64,000 nt of DNA from Pontiella desulfatans. GTDB taxonomy: Bacteria > Verrucomicrobiota > Kiritimatiellia > Kiritimatiellales > Pontiellaceae. The stretch lies in NCBI RefSeq assembly GCF_900890425.1, contig NZ_CAAHFG010000002.1:186001-250000 (forward strand), given 5' to 3'. Position 1 is the stretch's first letter, and the number at the start of each line of letters is the position of its first letter. The notes under the pieces were generated by a model. The model was not told the origin of the DNA, ran no database searches, and worked only from the letters and a program-made list of their open reading frames with translations. The translations under genes were made by a program, and so were the position numbers. Of this stretch, positions 1 through 8,757 are shown piece by piece.

Positions 1-35
1 GGTCGTATAAGCGGTCGGTTTAGATCTGGATTCCC

Positions 36-1583
36 ATGCAAAAATTCCATTCAGACAATAGTGTCAAGAGAGTGATGAAGAACGGTTTCTTTACCGCGCT
101 TCGTTTCGGTGTGTATCTGTTGACGGGGATTTTCTTTATTCCCTTTCTCGTTAAGCGGTATGGGAGTGGTGAATATGGCTTGATTGCCTTGGCCGGATTC
201 CTGACCCAATATGTGGGTATGATATCTGGATGCGTAGGGAGCGCAATTGCACGCTACCTAAACATTGCACTAAATAGGAATGACTGGAAAGAGGCCAGTG
301 AGATTTTCACTACAGCCTTGGTCTCCATTGCCGGATTGGTGCTTATCCAATTACCGATTTATATATTTTTCGTTTGGAAGCTCGATTGGTTGATCGATTT
401 CCCATTGGAAGTAGCTTCAGATTTTAGGATACTGGTCATATGCAACATCCTGATTTTCCTCATCAGCACGTTGACAGGTGTGCTTTTCACTCCTTTGGGA
501 GCCGCAAACCGTCTGGACTTGGGGGCAAAGATCGATGTGGTGCGTCAGATTCTCAGGGTTGTTCTTCTTGTTGGCTCGATTCATTTCCTAGGAGCAAGGC
601 TATGGATCATCGGTGTGGTTGATTTAGGGCTAACCCTTGCAAATTCTGTTCTCGGTTTTTGGCTATATCGTAGGTTTGCTAGTCAATTGGAATTCAGGGT
701 CGGACTGTTTTCTAGAAGATGGATACGGCCTGTACTGGATATGGCCGGGTGGTCGCTGGTCTCTATGCTGGGTTTTTCTCTGTTTGTTAAGACGGATGTA
801 TGGATGATCAACCGATTTGTGAGTAAAGAGATGAGCGGGGTATATGCAGCATTGTTGGTTTGGCCAAATTTGGTAAAGCAGGTCGGTGGCATGGTTGGCG
901 GTCTGGTGGCACCGGTTTTTACAATTGACTATGCCAAAGGCAATCTTGATCGCATGCGGAACACCTGTTTGATATCTAGCCAGATCCTTTCATACGCGGT
1001 GGCCTATGGGTGCGGTGTTTTTGTTGTCGGATCGTCGGGATTGATACACTTGTGGCTGGGCAAGGAATTCATCGAATATTCGTTCTGGGTCAAACTGATG
1101 GTAGGGCAATTGGCGTTCACGATTAGTGGATCGATCGTTTGGCATATCTTTGTTACCATTGGTAAGACGAAGTACATGGGGCTGGGAAACCTGATTCCTG
1201 GAACTGTTAATATCATATTATCATTGCTTCTCATCCACATGGGGTATGGAACCCTTGGGGTATTGTGCGGAACACTCGGAGCTGTCTTTCTGAAAGAGAA
1301 CCTGCTTTTTCCTATTTGGATTTCAAAGGAGGTCGGGATTCCATACGCCAAGTTTGTCGCCATATACCTGCGTTCCGGGGTAGTACTTGGACTTGTTTAT
1401 GTGTCGGGAAGGTTTTTTCTTCCTCCCGCTAGTGATTTCTCAATAATCAGGCTGGCAACCGTTGCATTGGTATCCATAGTTGTTATTCTTCCGGCGGTAT
1501 ATCTTATGACCGGTCGCGTAGAGCGTTCAGCAATTTATCAGTTTATAGTAACTCGAATCGGTTCTTGGAAGGTGAGTGCATGA
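36..1583 (+). CDS. Wzx-type oligosaccharide flippase
   Basis: Predicted inner-membrane flippase that moves lipid-linked polysaccharide repeat units to the periplasmic face. The 515-residue product is almost wholly hydrophobic helices separated by short polar loops. Residues about 31-48 (GIFFIPFLVKRYGSGEYG) match the first helix and loop typical of the polysaccharide-transport/MATE-like superfamily, and the length fits the family. The first ATG at 36 is used; another Met lies at codon 14. The stop overlaps the next start as ATGA, so this is the first visible gene of a polysaccharide operon whose promoter is outside the window. Base composition is clearly more AT-rich than genes after 5.5 kb, as is common for flippase/polymerase genes exchanged between strains. 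Substrate cannot be read from sequence. Confidence 0.85.
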   Translation: MQKFHSDNSVKRVMKNGFFTALRFGVYLLTGIFFIPFLVKRYGSGEYGLIALAGFLTQYVGMISGCVGSAIARYLNIALNRNDWKEASEIFTTALVSIAGLVLIQLPIYIFFVWKLDWLIDFPLEVASDFRILVICNILIFLISTLTGVLFTPLGAANRLDLGAKIDVVRQILRVVLLVGSIHFLGARLWIIGVVDLGLTLANSVLGFWLYRRFASQLEFRVGLFSRRWIRPVLDMAGWSLVSMLGFSLFVKTDVWMINRFVSKEMSGVYAALLVWPNLVKQVGGMVGGLVAPVFTIDYAKGNLDRMRNTCLISSQILSYAVAYGCGVFVVGSSGLIHLWLGKEFIEYSFWVKLMVGQLAFTISGSIVWHIFVTIGKTKYMGLGNLIPGTVNIILSLLLIHMGYGTLGVLCGTLGAVFLKENLLFPIWISKEVGIPYAKFVAIYLRSGVVLGLVYVSGRFFLPPASDFSIIRLATVALVSIVVILPAVYLMTGRVERSAIYQFIVTRIGSWKVSA

Positions 1584-2530
1584 AGATAGCAATTTTGGCG
1601 GTATATTTTGGGAACCTTCCTCCGTTCGCCCAATTGTTCCTTGCTTCGTGCGGCAGGAATCCCGATTACGATTTTCTTTTAATCGGTGATGCGTGGAAAG
1701 GGCTTATGCAATCCGATGTACCTGTGAATTGCCGCTTGCTTCCCATGGGGCTTGGACAGCTGAAAGAACTGGTTGTGTGCCGCACTGGCTTCAATCCCCA
1801 TTTCTCTTCCCCATATAAGCTCTGCGATTTCAAACCCGCTTTTGGAGAGATTTTCCAGGATGAGCTGACGGATTATGACTACTGGGGTTTTACTGACATC
1901 GACTTGGTATTAGGGGATCTTCAGGCATTTCTTTCCGGTTTGGGGGAATTCGATGTTTTCAGCACGCGTAAGGAATTTCTTAGTGGGCCGTTTTTCCTGA
2001 TGCGTAACGAAGAATGGATTAACCATTTGTACCGAAACAGTAAGGACGTGCAGATGGTGCTGGAGTCAGAGCAACACTATTGTTTTGACGAATGTAATTT
2101 TGCATGGGTTGAGTTGCGAGATGGAAGAAGCATCTTGGAGTTGGATACCCATATAGAAAGCATGACTGAGGTTTTAGCAAAGGCTATGAACGATGGACTG
2201 TCCGCCCATTTTGAAACCTTGTCTTTGGAACCGCGCAAGGCCTTCGACGGGAGAGTGGAAGTTGCCCGAGGGAAAGTAACAAAGGATGGAAAGGAATTTA
2301 TTCACTACCACCACCACTGGAACAAGGGGCAACCTTTCTATACGTTTCCCGGTTGGCACTGGCACTCCGTTCCTGAACGATTTGAAGTCACGAAATACGG
2401 TGTCTATTCAAAAGATGCAAGCGTGGACTATTCTTGTCGATTTGCGCAGGTTGCCAATTGCTATCAGAGACGGTTTAAAAAGCTTTTCAGCGGTTCTGGG
2501 CAAGATACAAATGCATCAAAGATCTCATAG
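1580..2530 (+). CDS. DUF6625-type putative glycosyltransferase
   Basis: A 316-residue cytosolic protein resembling the DUF6625 family, which sits in capsule and O-antigen loci and looks like a GT-A type glycosyltransferase. The N-terminus MKIAILAVYFGNLPPF and the block around residues 100-113 (YWGFTDIDLVLGDL), holding a D-x-D-like metal/nucleotide-binding motif at 106-108, support this. Start is the ATG at 1580, because it overlaps the flippase stop as ATGA; an upstream in-frame start at 1565 adds only five residues inside the flippase gene. The protein probably adds one sugar to the lipid-linked repeat unit. Family assignment is by recall of motifs; no catalytic activity is established for most members. 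Confidence 0.7.
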   Translation: MKIAILAVYFGNLPPFAQLFLASCGRNPDYDFLLIGDAWKGLMQSDVPVNCRLLPMGLGQLKELVVCRTGFNPHFSSPYKLCDFKPAFGEIFQDELTDYDYWGFTDIDLVLGDLQAFLSGLGEFDVFSTRKEFLSGPFFLMRNEEWINHLYRNSKDVQMVLESEQHYCFDECNFAWVELRDGRSILELDTHIESMTEVLAKAMNDGLSAHFETLSLEPRKAFDGRVEVARGKVTKDGKEFIHYHHHWNKGQPFYTFPGWHWHSVPERFEVTKYGVYSKDASVDYSCRFAQVANCYQRRFKKLFSGSGQDTNASKIS

Positions 2531-2565
2531 GGTCAAATCCTGATCCCCGAGGAAGAGGGATATCG

Positions 2566-3141
2566 ATGATATCATCACGCAAAGACTATTTAGAATACCT
2601 CCGAGCGGATAGTATTGCCAGAAAACGGAACCGGGGCATTTTTTGCATTTCGTTTGACAAGGTCTGGGTGTTCCAGCGCAGGATGCGCCGGCTCGAATAT
2701 CTAACCAACTGCAGAAAAAACCGCGTAGCCAGAATGGTCGCCGCCTATCAATATAACAGGCTGGGAAGGGAGTTAGGCTTCAGTATCCCCATCAATGTGT
2801 TCGGCCCCGGCTTGTCGATTGCGCATCATGGTACCATCGCAATTAACGGTGGTACTTCGGTCGGTTGCAATTGTCGCCTGCATGTATGCGTCAACATTGG
2901 CACTGCGGCCGGAAAACTTAGTGACGCACCCCGGATCGGAGATAACTGCTACATTGCGCCAGGCGTCAAAATGTTTGGAAAAATCGAGATTGGCGACAAC
3001 ACCGTGATTGGTGCGAATGCTGTGGTGAACAAAAGTTTTTCCGAAGGCAATTGCACGATAGGGGGAATCCCTGCCAAGGTGATTTCGAAAAAAAGCTCTG
3101 AGGGGATCATTACCAAGGGATTTAAAAAACCCGATGAGTAG
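2566..3141 (+). CDS. Hexapeptide-repeat O-acetyltransferase (CysE-like)
   Basis: A 191-residue acyltransferase whose C-terminal two thirds form a left-handed beta-helix of hexapeptide repeats (for example IGDNCYIAPGVKMFGKIEIG, then IGDNTVIGANAVV). The motif SIAHHGTIAINGG near residue 85 resembles the catalytic His region of serine acetyltransferases. In this setting it more likely transfers acetyl from acetyl-CoA to a sugar hydroxyl or amine of the repeat unit. A purine-rich stretch (GAGGAAGAGGG) precedes the ATG at 2566. It lies in the polysaccharide operon between two transferase genes. The acceptor is unknown. Confidence 0.8.
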   Translation: MISSRKDYLEYLRADSIARKRNRGIFCISFDKVWVFQRRMRRLEYLTNCRKNRVARMVAAYQYNRLGRELGFSIPINVFGPGLSIAHHGTIAINGGTSVGCNCRLHVCVNIGTAAGKLSDAPRIGDNCYIAPGVKMFGKIEIGDNTVIGANAVVNKSFSEGNCTIGGIPAKVISKKSSEGIITKGFKKPDE

Positions 3142-3150
3142 GAGGTGCTT

Positions 3151-4179
3151 GTGGAGCGACTAAAGGATTGTCGGGGGGCGGGTGATGTCAGGATACACTT
3201 CATGGCGAATCCGGCCACGAACGATGACCTCGCTGATCTCAGGAAATTGCCATGGGAGAAAGGGACGGTAGCCTGCACGGCCCATACCTGGGTATGGGCT
3301 ATTTATCGTCAACTGAAAGACCGTGGATTCAATGTATCCCTCGGCTACGAGCCGGATGCTTCTGCGATAAATGTCGTTCATTGTCAGGTTGCCCGTAGGT
3401 TGTTTGAAAAAAAGGATTTCAGCAAATATTTTCTTATCGGAATCCGGGCGGATTTCCGCCCTTTTCCCTATGGACATTTCGAGATCGTTCAAAACCGCCA
3501 TTCGGAAGGAGGGCGGCGTATCTTCATGCCATTATACTCACAGCCTGGGTTGATCCCCCGTGACCTTTCCCGGAAAAAGATCGAGAACATATGTTTTTCA
3601 GGAAGACTTCAGAATAGTACTGATTTGGCTTGGCTGGAGGAAGAACTCGAAAAGATTGGGTGCCGTTTTGTTTTTAAAGGGGTAGGGCAATGGCAGGAAA
3701 TGTCCGATGTCGATATTTTGTTGGGGATTCGGACTTTTTCCAAGGAGCCTCATCATACTAAACCTGCCACCAAGCTCTACAATGCCTGGTTGGCCGGCAT
3801 TCCGTTTGTTGGCGGGTATGACTCGGCCTATGAGCAAATAGGTGTGCCAGACAAAGACTACCTTCGTGTTGCTTCCGGTAGGGAATTGGTAGATGCGATC
3901 AAGAATCTGGCTGGGGATCCCGCGCTTTTCATGAAAATGGTCGAGAATGGTTGGAGAAAAGGGCAGGAATATCAACCGGAAAGGATTACTGATCAATGGA
4001 TCGATTTCTTCGAGCGGATGGCGGCTCCTGCCTTTAGGAAATGGAGACAGCGACCCTCGTGGGGTTGGCGCTTGAGATGTTTGATTCTCGGTCAGCGGTT
4101 TGCTTTTCGTGAAAGGTTTGTTGCGTGGCTTCTAGTGCTCCTCGGCGTGAGGAGGGGGGCGTGTGGTAATCAGGGTTGA
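3151..4179 (+). CDS. Putative GT-B glycosyltransferase
   Basis: A 342-residue protein not matched to a named family with certainty. The C-terminal half has GT-B-like features: ENICFSGRLQNSTDLAWL, a DVDILLGIRTF strand, and KPATKLYNAWLAGIPFVGG, the donor-binding region seen in family 1/4-like transferases. Start choice: AGGAGG at 3140-3145 is five bases before GTG 3151, whereas the GTG at 3145 overlaps that ribosome-binding site, so 3151 is preferred. It begins 9 bases after the acetyltransferase stop, consistent with one operon. Likely role: transfer of a sugar to the growing repeat unit in the cytosol. Confidence 0.6.
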   Translation: MERLKDCRGAGDVRIHFMANPATNDDLADLRKLPWEKGTVACTAHTWVWAIYRQLKDRGFNVSLGYEPDASAINVVHCQVARRLFEKKDFSKYFLIGIRADFRPFPYGHFEIVQNRHSEGGRRIFMPLYSQPGLIPRDLSRKKIENICFSGRLQNSTDLAWLEEELEKIGCRFVFKGVGQWQEMSDVDILLGIRTFSKEPHHTKPATKLYNAWLAGIPFVGGYDSAYEQIGVPDKDYLRVASGRELVDAIKNLAGDPALFMKMVENGWRKGQEYQPERITDQWIDFFERMAAPAFRKWRQRPSWGWRLRCLILGQRFAFRERFVAWLLVLLGVRRGACGNQG

Positions 4180-4220
4180 AACATCTGGAATTCTCCGGTT
4201 TCTGCCATAAATGATCATTG

Positions 4221-5519
4221 ATGGATTTATTTTCCCTAGTTTTATATGCGGCGATCAATGCGGCTATGGTTGTCTTGCATTTGATGAACAAGAACCGGAT
4301 CTACGAGTTTCCGTTCTGGGCAGGACTCATTGCCTTGGGGTGGTTGCTCCCGCAGGCTGTCGGGGGATACCGGAACATCGATGCCTACCCGGATCAGGCT
4401 TATTCCAGTGCCATGTTGTTTGCATCCTTGTGCACGTTGGCAATGTGGGGTGGCCATGCATGGGGCCTCAATCATGGTTCGGCGGGACGCGCATCCTGGC
4501 TTTCTTCTCCGGTCGAGGTCCGTAGGCTTGTCCCTGCTGGCTCCCTGCTTTGCTTCGCGGGGTTCTTTTTCCAGTGGAAGTTGAATACATTACCAGATGA
4601 ACTAAAAGCGCAAACCCAGTGGTCGGGCGCAACGGTTAAGTATCTATTTCTTGCAAGTGTGTTTCATTTTGGATTCCTTACCTTGTGGCTCGTCTATATC
4701 AGACAGAGGAAGGTATTTGCTCCCCGCTTGCTCCTTTTCATTATTCCCAGCCTATTGCTCCTGCTAAAGACCGCCGTGCTTGGCGGGCGGCGGGCTGGCA
4801 TGATGAATCTGGCGTCATACATGCTGACAAGCCTTTGGTTCGTACGGGGATGGATAATGCCCCGATGGCTCATGGTATCGGGATTGACAGTGGGATTGAT
4901 ACTGGTCAATGCAATTGGCCATTATCGCTCCATTATGGGACAGAAAGATGTTTCCTTGGGCCAGCGTCTGGAAAACGTGGCTAAATCCGACCTCGCAAGC
5001 GAATCCGAGAATGTGATGAAGAGGGGGGGGGCCGAGTTAAACAACTATATCTTTGTCCGGCAGATCTATGCAGAGGAAAAGGGATTCGATTTTGGTGTGT
5101 ATCACTGGAACATGCTCGTCTTCAACTTCGTGCCTGCCCAGATTGTTGGTCGGGCACTTAAGGAGTCCCTGATCTTTCCTTTGAGTAACTATGGTTATTC
5201 GCTTGCTGCCGAACGGTACGGGCACAGGTATTACCGAGGAACCACATCGACCGGTTACAATGACTCTTTTAAATCATTCGGATGGCTTGGGTTCATCAAG
5301 TTTGGAATTATCGGATGGATGATGGGGGTGCTTTATCGGCATGCTGTGGCTGGGGATTTTCTCGGACAGTTGCTATATGCCTACCTCCTGTCCGTCGCCA
5401 TGCATGCGATTTCCCACAGCACCCATGCCATCCTTGTGTCCAAATGGGTTTATTTCTTTCTCTTGGGATTCCCGGCGTTGTGGTGGGCAAAGGTTCGGGT
5501 GGAAGGGTCTGAAGGTTAG
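4221..5519 (+). CDS. O-antigen polymerase-like (Wzy) membrane protein
   Basis: A 432-residue polytopic membrane protein with about ten hydrophobic segments and a longer polar loop in the middle to C-terminal part (roughly residues 240-330), the arrangement of Wzy-type polymerases that join repeat units at the periplasmic face. Primary sequences in this family are very divergent, so the call rests on topology, length and position in the operon beside Wzx and glycosyltransferases. An ATG at 4221 is preferred over the TTG at 4218. Composition is AT-rich like the preceding four genes. A different membrane protein of capsule assembly cannot be excluded. Confidence 0.65.
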   Translation: MDLFSLVLYAAINAAMVVLHLMNKNRIYEFPFWAGLIALGWLLPQAVGGYRNIDAYPDQAYSSAMLFASLCTLAMWGGHAWGLNHGSAGRASWLSSPVEVRRLVPAGSLLCFAGFFFQWKLNTLPDELKAQTQWSGATVKYLFLASVFHFGFLTLWLVYIRQRKVFAPRLLLFIIPSLLLLLKTAVLGGRRAGMMNLASYMLTSLWFVRGWIMPRWLMVSGLTVGLILVNAIGHYRSIMGQKDVSLGQRLENVAKSDLASESENVMKRGGAELNNYIFVRQIYAEEKGFDFGVYHWNMLVFNFVPAQIVGRALKESLIFPLSNYGYSLAAERYGHRYYRGTTSTGYNDSFKSFGWLGFIKFGIIGWMMGVLYRHAVAGDFLGQLLYAYLLSVAMHAISHSTHAILVSKWVYFFLLGFPALWWAKVRVEGSEG

Positions 5520-5540
5520 CAACCATGGTTAGGGGAAAAA

Positions 5541-6728
5541 ATGAAACTTAAGCATGGCGACCCTTTGGTTTTGGTGTGCCAAAGGGGGGCGAGGCATCGC
5601 TATGCCATCCCGTGCCTGCTGGAGGAGTCCGGCATACTAGCGGCGCTATATACGGATTCATGCGCCTACAGCCGGGCCGGCAGGTTGTCTTCGGCTCTGG
5701 TGAAGTCCGGGTTCCACCTGGAGCGTGCGGCTGCCCTTGCCAAGCGGGTGCCGGCAGGCGTACCACGCGCAAAGATTTTTGCATCCGACCTCCCGTTGAT
5801 TGCCAAGGGCAACCGGTTGCCCCGGACTTATGTGCGCTGGGGGCTGAGCGGGGCGGACGCCATCTACAGTATGTATGGCGAAGACATGGCTTTCCTCGAA
5901 TGGGCGAAAGGCGAAGGGGCAGCGGTCATTGTCGATGTATTCGTCCACCCGGGAACCAATCGGATTGTAGGCGATGAGCAGTTTCGAGTGCTCGGGCGAC
6001 GGGAATCTTTCTTTTCCAATGCTGAGGACGACCATTCCCGGCGGGCGTTCGAAATTGCGGACATTTTGCTCTGTCCCTCGGAATGGGTCGCCGACGGTGT
6101 CCGCGAATTTGCTCCTGAATGCGCGGGAAAAGTCTGCGTTTCTCCCTATGGGAGCAGCGTGGTTCCGAACGAGTCGATCAACGAGCCGGTTCCGGGGCGG
6201 ATCCTGTTTGCGGGGCGCGATCCTTTGCGAAAAGGATTGCATCATTTGGCCGAAGCCGCCGCCATGCTCAAGGCGGAGGGCATGGATCTTGATGTGCGCG
6301 TGGCAGGCGTCTCTGCCGAGGAAGTCGGTTGGATGGCGCATCGCGAATGCCTGAATTGTTTGGGTACTGTCCCGATGGAGCAGATGAAGCAGGAATATGC
6401 CCGTACCGACTTGTTTGTTCTTCCCTCCCTCTCGGAAGGCCAGGCCGGAGTCCTGCTCGAGGCGATGGCCTGCGGTTGCGCCGTCATGGCAACGCGGGAG
6501 AGCGGGGTGGATTTCGAGCCGGGATGCGGAGTGACGGTTCCCGTCGGGAATCCAAGGGCGTTGGCCGATGCCATCGGGAAGGTTGTCGCCGATCCGGCCT
6601 ATCGCCGCGACTTGGCGCAGGGCGCCCTGGGGCAGTCGCGGAACTATTCCATGGAGGCTTGGAGGCAGCGGTTGGTCGCATGTGTGCATAACCTCTGCGG
6701 GACAGGCCGGGAGGAGGCGGGGCAATGA
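5541..6728 (+). CDS. Glycosyltransferase family 4
   Basis: A 395-residue GT-B enzyme. The C-terminal donor-binding half carries RILFAGRDPLRKGLHHL (start of the family 1/4 domain) and, near residues 297-315, SLSEGQAGVLLEAMACG, the E-x7-E region that contacts the nucleotide-sugar. Expected to be a retaining transferase acting on the cytosolic face. The ATG at 5541 follows a GGGGAAAAA stretch; the stop overlaps the next ATG (ATGA at 6725-6728). From here the base composition becomes more GC-rich than the first 5.5 kb. Donor and acceptor are not predictable. Confidence 0.85.
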   Translation: MKLKHGDPLVLVCQRGARHRYAIPCLLEESGILAALYTDSCAYSRAGRLSSALVKSGFHLERAAALAKRVPAGVPRAKIFASDLPLIAKGNRLPRTYVRWGLSGADAIYSMYGEDMAFLEWAKGEGAAVIVDVFVHPGTNRIVGDEQFRVLGRRESFFSNAEDDHSRRAFEIADILLCPSEWVADGVREFAPECAGKVCVSPYGSSVVPNESINEPVPGRILFAGRDPLRKGLHHLAEAAAMLKAEGMDLDVRVAGVSAEEVGWMAHRECLNCLGTVPMEQMKQEYARTDLFVLPSLSEGQAGVLLEAMACGCAVMATRESGVDFEPGCGVTVPVGNPRALADAIGKVVADPAYRRDLAQGALGQSRNYSMEAWRQRLVACVHNLCGTGREEAGQ

Positions 6729-7636
6729 ACCAGCCAGGCGTTTCGATTTTCATCATTACCTATCTGGATTCCGAGGAACGATGCCGCGTCCTCGAGGCCA
6801 CCTGCCGCAATGCGCTGGAGCAACGCTATCCGGAATTCGAGGTTGTGGTATCCGATAATGCAGGGAAGATACCAGCTGCGGAAGCGCTGGCGGGAATCGA
6901 CGATCCCAGGCTGAAAATCTTCCGCAATGAAGAAAACCTCGGCATGGCGGGCAACATGAACATGTGCCTCGAGCGCTGCAAATACGATATTTTCAAGTTG
7001 AACTGCGACGACGACCTGCTCCACCCGGATTCCATCGCCCTCTCTGTTCCTTGGGTCGATGACGATACCTTTGTGATCCATGACCGTGAAAAGTTCATCA
7101 TCGGAACCGTGCCCGAAGGAATTGCCCGCGAGGTACCGTCGAAACCTCCGGTGGTGGAACGGTTGCCCGGTTACCGTTCTGATTTCTGGGAACTCGGCTA
7201 CGATGCCCTCCCGGGCGATACACTTTGCACACGGAAACTGTTTTCCGATCTTGGCGGCTACGACCCGGAATCCGATGTTGATGATTGGGATTTCGGGATC
7301 CGGGCGCGCCTGATCCGGAGAATTGTGAACATCAAGTGCGTGCTGTGTTATCAGGGTGTTTGGGATTTCAGCCTGACCGAGAAAATGTTGAAGAACGAGC
7401 CATACTACTTCCCAAAAGCGGGGCTACGTACCTATTTCAAGGTGATGCGTGACGATTCGCTGCGGTGGGGTGATCGTTTGCATTGCAGGGTGACCATTAC
7501 CAAGGACTTTATCTTCGATACGCTAAGGTTTTTTAAATATGCGGGCAGGCCTCAATACAGAAGCGGCTATGCCGACTATCTTAAAGCCCTGTTCCGCGAG
7601 ATATCGCGGAAAGAAAGTCCAGGAACCAGGAAATGA
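6725..7636 (+). CDS. Glycosyltransferase family 2
   Basis: A 303-residue GT-A enzyme. The N-terminus VSIFIITYLDSEERCRVLEATCRNALEQ is the typical nucleotide-binding start. VVSDNAG near residue 40 and NCDDDLL near residue 97 provide the acidic metal-binding residues (the second is the D-x-D equivalent). It overlaps both neighbours by four bases, so it is translationally coupled in the polysaccharide operon. An inverting transfer of one sugar onto the repeat unit is expected; specificity unknown. Confidence 0.85.
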   Translation: MNQPGVSIFIITYLDSEERCRVLEATCRNALEQRYPEFEVVVSDNAGKIPAAEALAGIDDPRLKIFRNEENLGMAGNMNMCLERCKYDIFKLNCDDDLLHPDSIALSVPWVDDDTFVIHDREKFIIGTVPEGIAREVPSKPPVVERLPGYRSDFWELGYDALPGDTLCTRKLFSDLGGYDPESDVDDWDFGIRARLIRRIVNIKCVLCYQGVWDFSLTEKMLKNEPYYFPKAGLRTYFKVMRDDSLRWGDRLHCRVTITKDFIFDTLRFFKYAGRPQYRSGYADYLKALFREISRKESPGTRK

Positions 7637-8733
7637 GGATTCTCCACATTTGCCAGCGCGACACCCCGGATACCGGCGGGTCACTGAGTGTTGCGACCGC
7701 CCTGGTGCAGCAGCAAAGGGCTTCGGGGCATGAGGTCTGGCTCCTGTTCTTGTACGGGGAACCTTCCCATGTCCATGAAGCTCTTGCTCCGCATTCCGTA
7801 TGCCTGGGGCTGGATTCCTCTAAGGAAGCCTTGCGTGGGATCTTTGCTTTGCGATACGAAATCAAGCGCATTGCTCCCGACATCATTCATTCCCACGATG
7901 GAATCCTATGGCCTCGCCTTGCTTTCGTGACCGTGGGCATTCCGATCGTCATGCATTCGCATCTTCCGGTGGATAGCGATGCCGGCATGAAAGACCGGCT
8001 GGGCAAGATCATGGTTAAGGCAACCACGAATTCCCTGATTGGTATCTCTCTCCACACGATAGAAACCTGGGTCCGGGATGGTTATCCTGCCTCGCGAATC
8101 CATTATGTCCCGAATGGGGTGGATTATAGACGGTTTTCAATTTCCGATTCGGAAGAAAAAAAACGTTTGCGCATGGAGTTGGGCCTGCCGGCCGACAAGC
8201 ATGTCCTACTATGGGTGGGTCGCTTGCATCAGGCGGTCAAAGGAACCGAGCGCGTGGAGCGCATCGCTGGATTGCTTCCCGAGGGCATGGTACTGGTTGT
8301 TGCTGGGAACGGTACGGAATACGAACCCATGCTGGAGCGCAGCAAAGGGTTGATCGAATGTGGAAAAATGATCATGGCTGGTTCGGTCAGTAGTCCGGAA
8401 AACTATTACAAGGCGGCGGATTCCTATTTGTTCACTTCCCATCGCGAGGCTTTTGGCCTGGTTATTCTGGAAGCGGCTTTTTGTGGGTTGCCCATCTTGG
8501 CCTTTCCTGTAACCGAAGGAGGAGGAGCTGTCCGGTTATTGAAGGAATTCGAAGTCACCATGCTGGATGACAACGCTTCGGATTCGACGTTGCGGAAAAC
8601 CTTGAAGAATGCGGCCGTTTCCTCGGAACCCGCAATCCGTAACCGTGAAGTGGCGATAGGAAAATATTCCTTGGAGGCCGTCTCTGAAAGAGTGCTGGAA
8701 GTCTACGGCCTTTGCGTCGGGGAGCGACTGTAG
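7633..8733 (+). CDS. Glycosyltransferase family 4
   Basis: A 366-residue GT-B enzyme. The N-terminal acceptor domain has the glycine-rich loop (CQRDTPDTGGSLSVATALV) that opens many family 4 members, and HSHDGILWPRL around residue 90. The donor domain has LLWVGRLHQAVKGTERVERI, and HREAFGLVILEAAFCG near residue 270 gives the E-x7-E motif. The start ATG at 7633 overlaps the previous stop by four bases. Acts in repeat-unit assembly with its neighbours. Confidence 0.85.
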   Translation: MRILHICQRDTPDTGGSLSVATALVQQQRASGHEVWLLFLYGEPSHVHEALAPHSVCLGLDSSKEALRGIFALRYEIKRIAPDIIHSHDGILWPRLAFVTVGIPIVMHSHLPVDSDAGMKDRLGKIMVKATTNSLIGISLHTIETWVRDGYPASRIHYVPNGVDYRRFSISDSEEKKRLRMELGLPADKHVLLWVGRLHQAVKGTERVERIAGLLPEGMVLVVAGNGTEYEPMLERSKGLIECGKMIMAGSVSSPENYYKAADSYLFTSHREAFGLVILEAAFCGLPILAFPVTEGGGAVRLLKEFEVTMLDDNASDSTLRKTLKNAAVSSEPAIRNREVAIGKYSLEAVSERVLEVYGLCVGERL

Positions 8734-8757
8734 CCGGAGGAACGACAGAGCCAGTCA

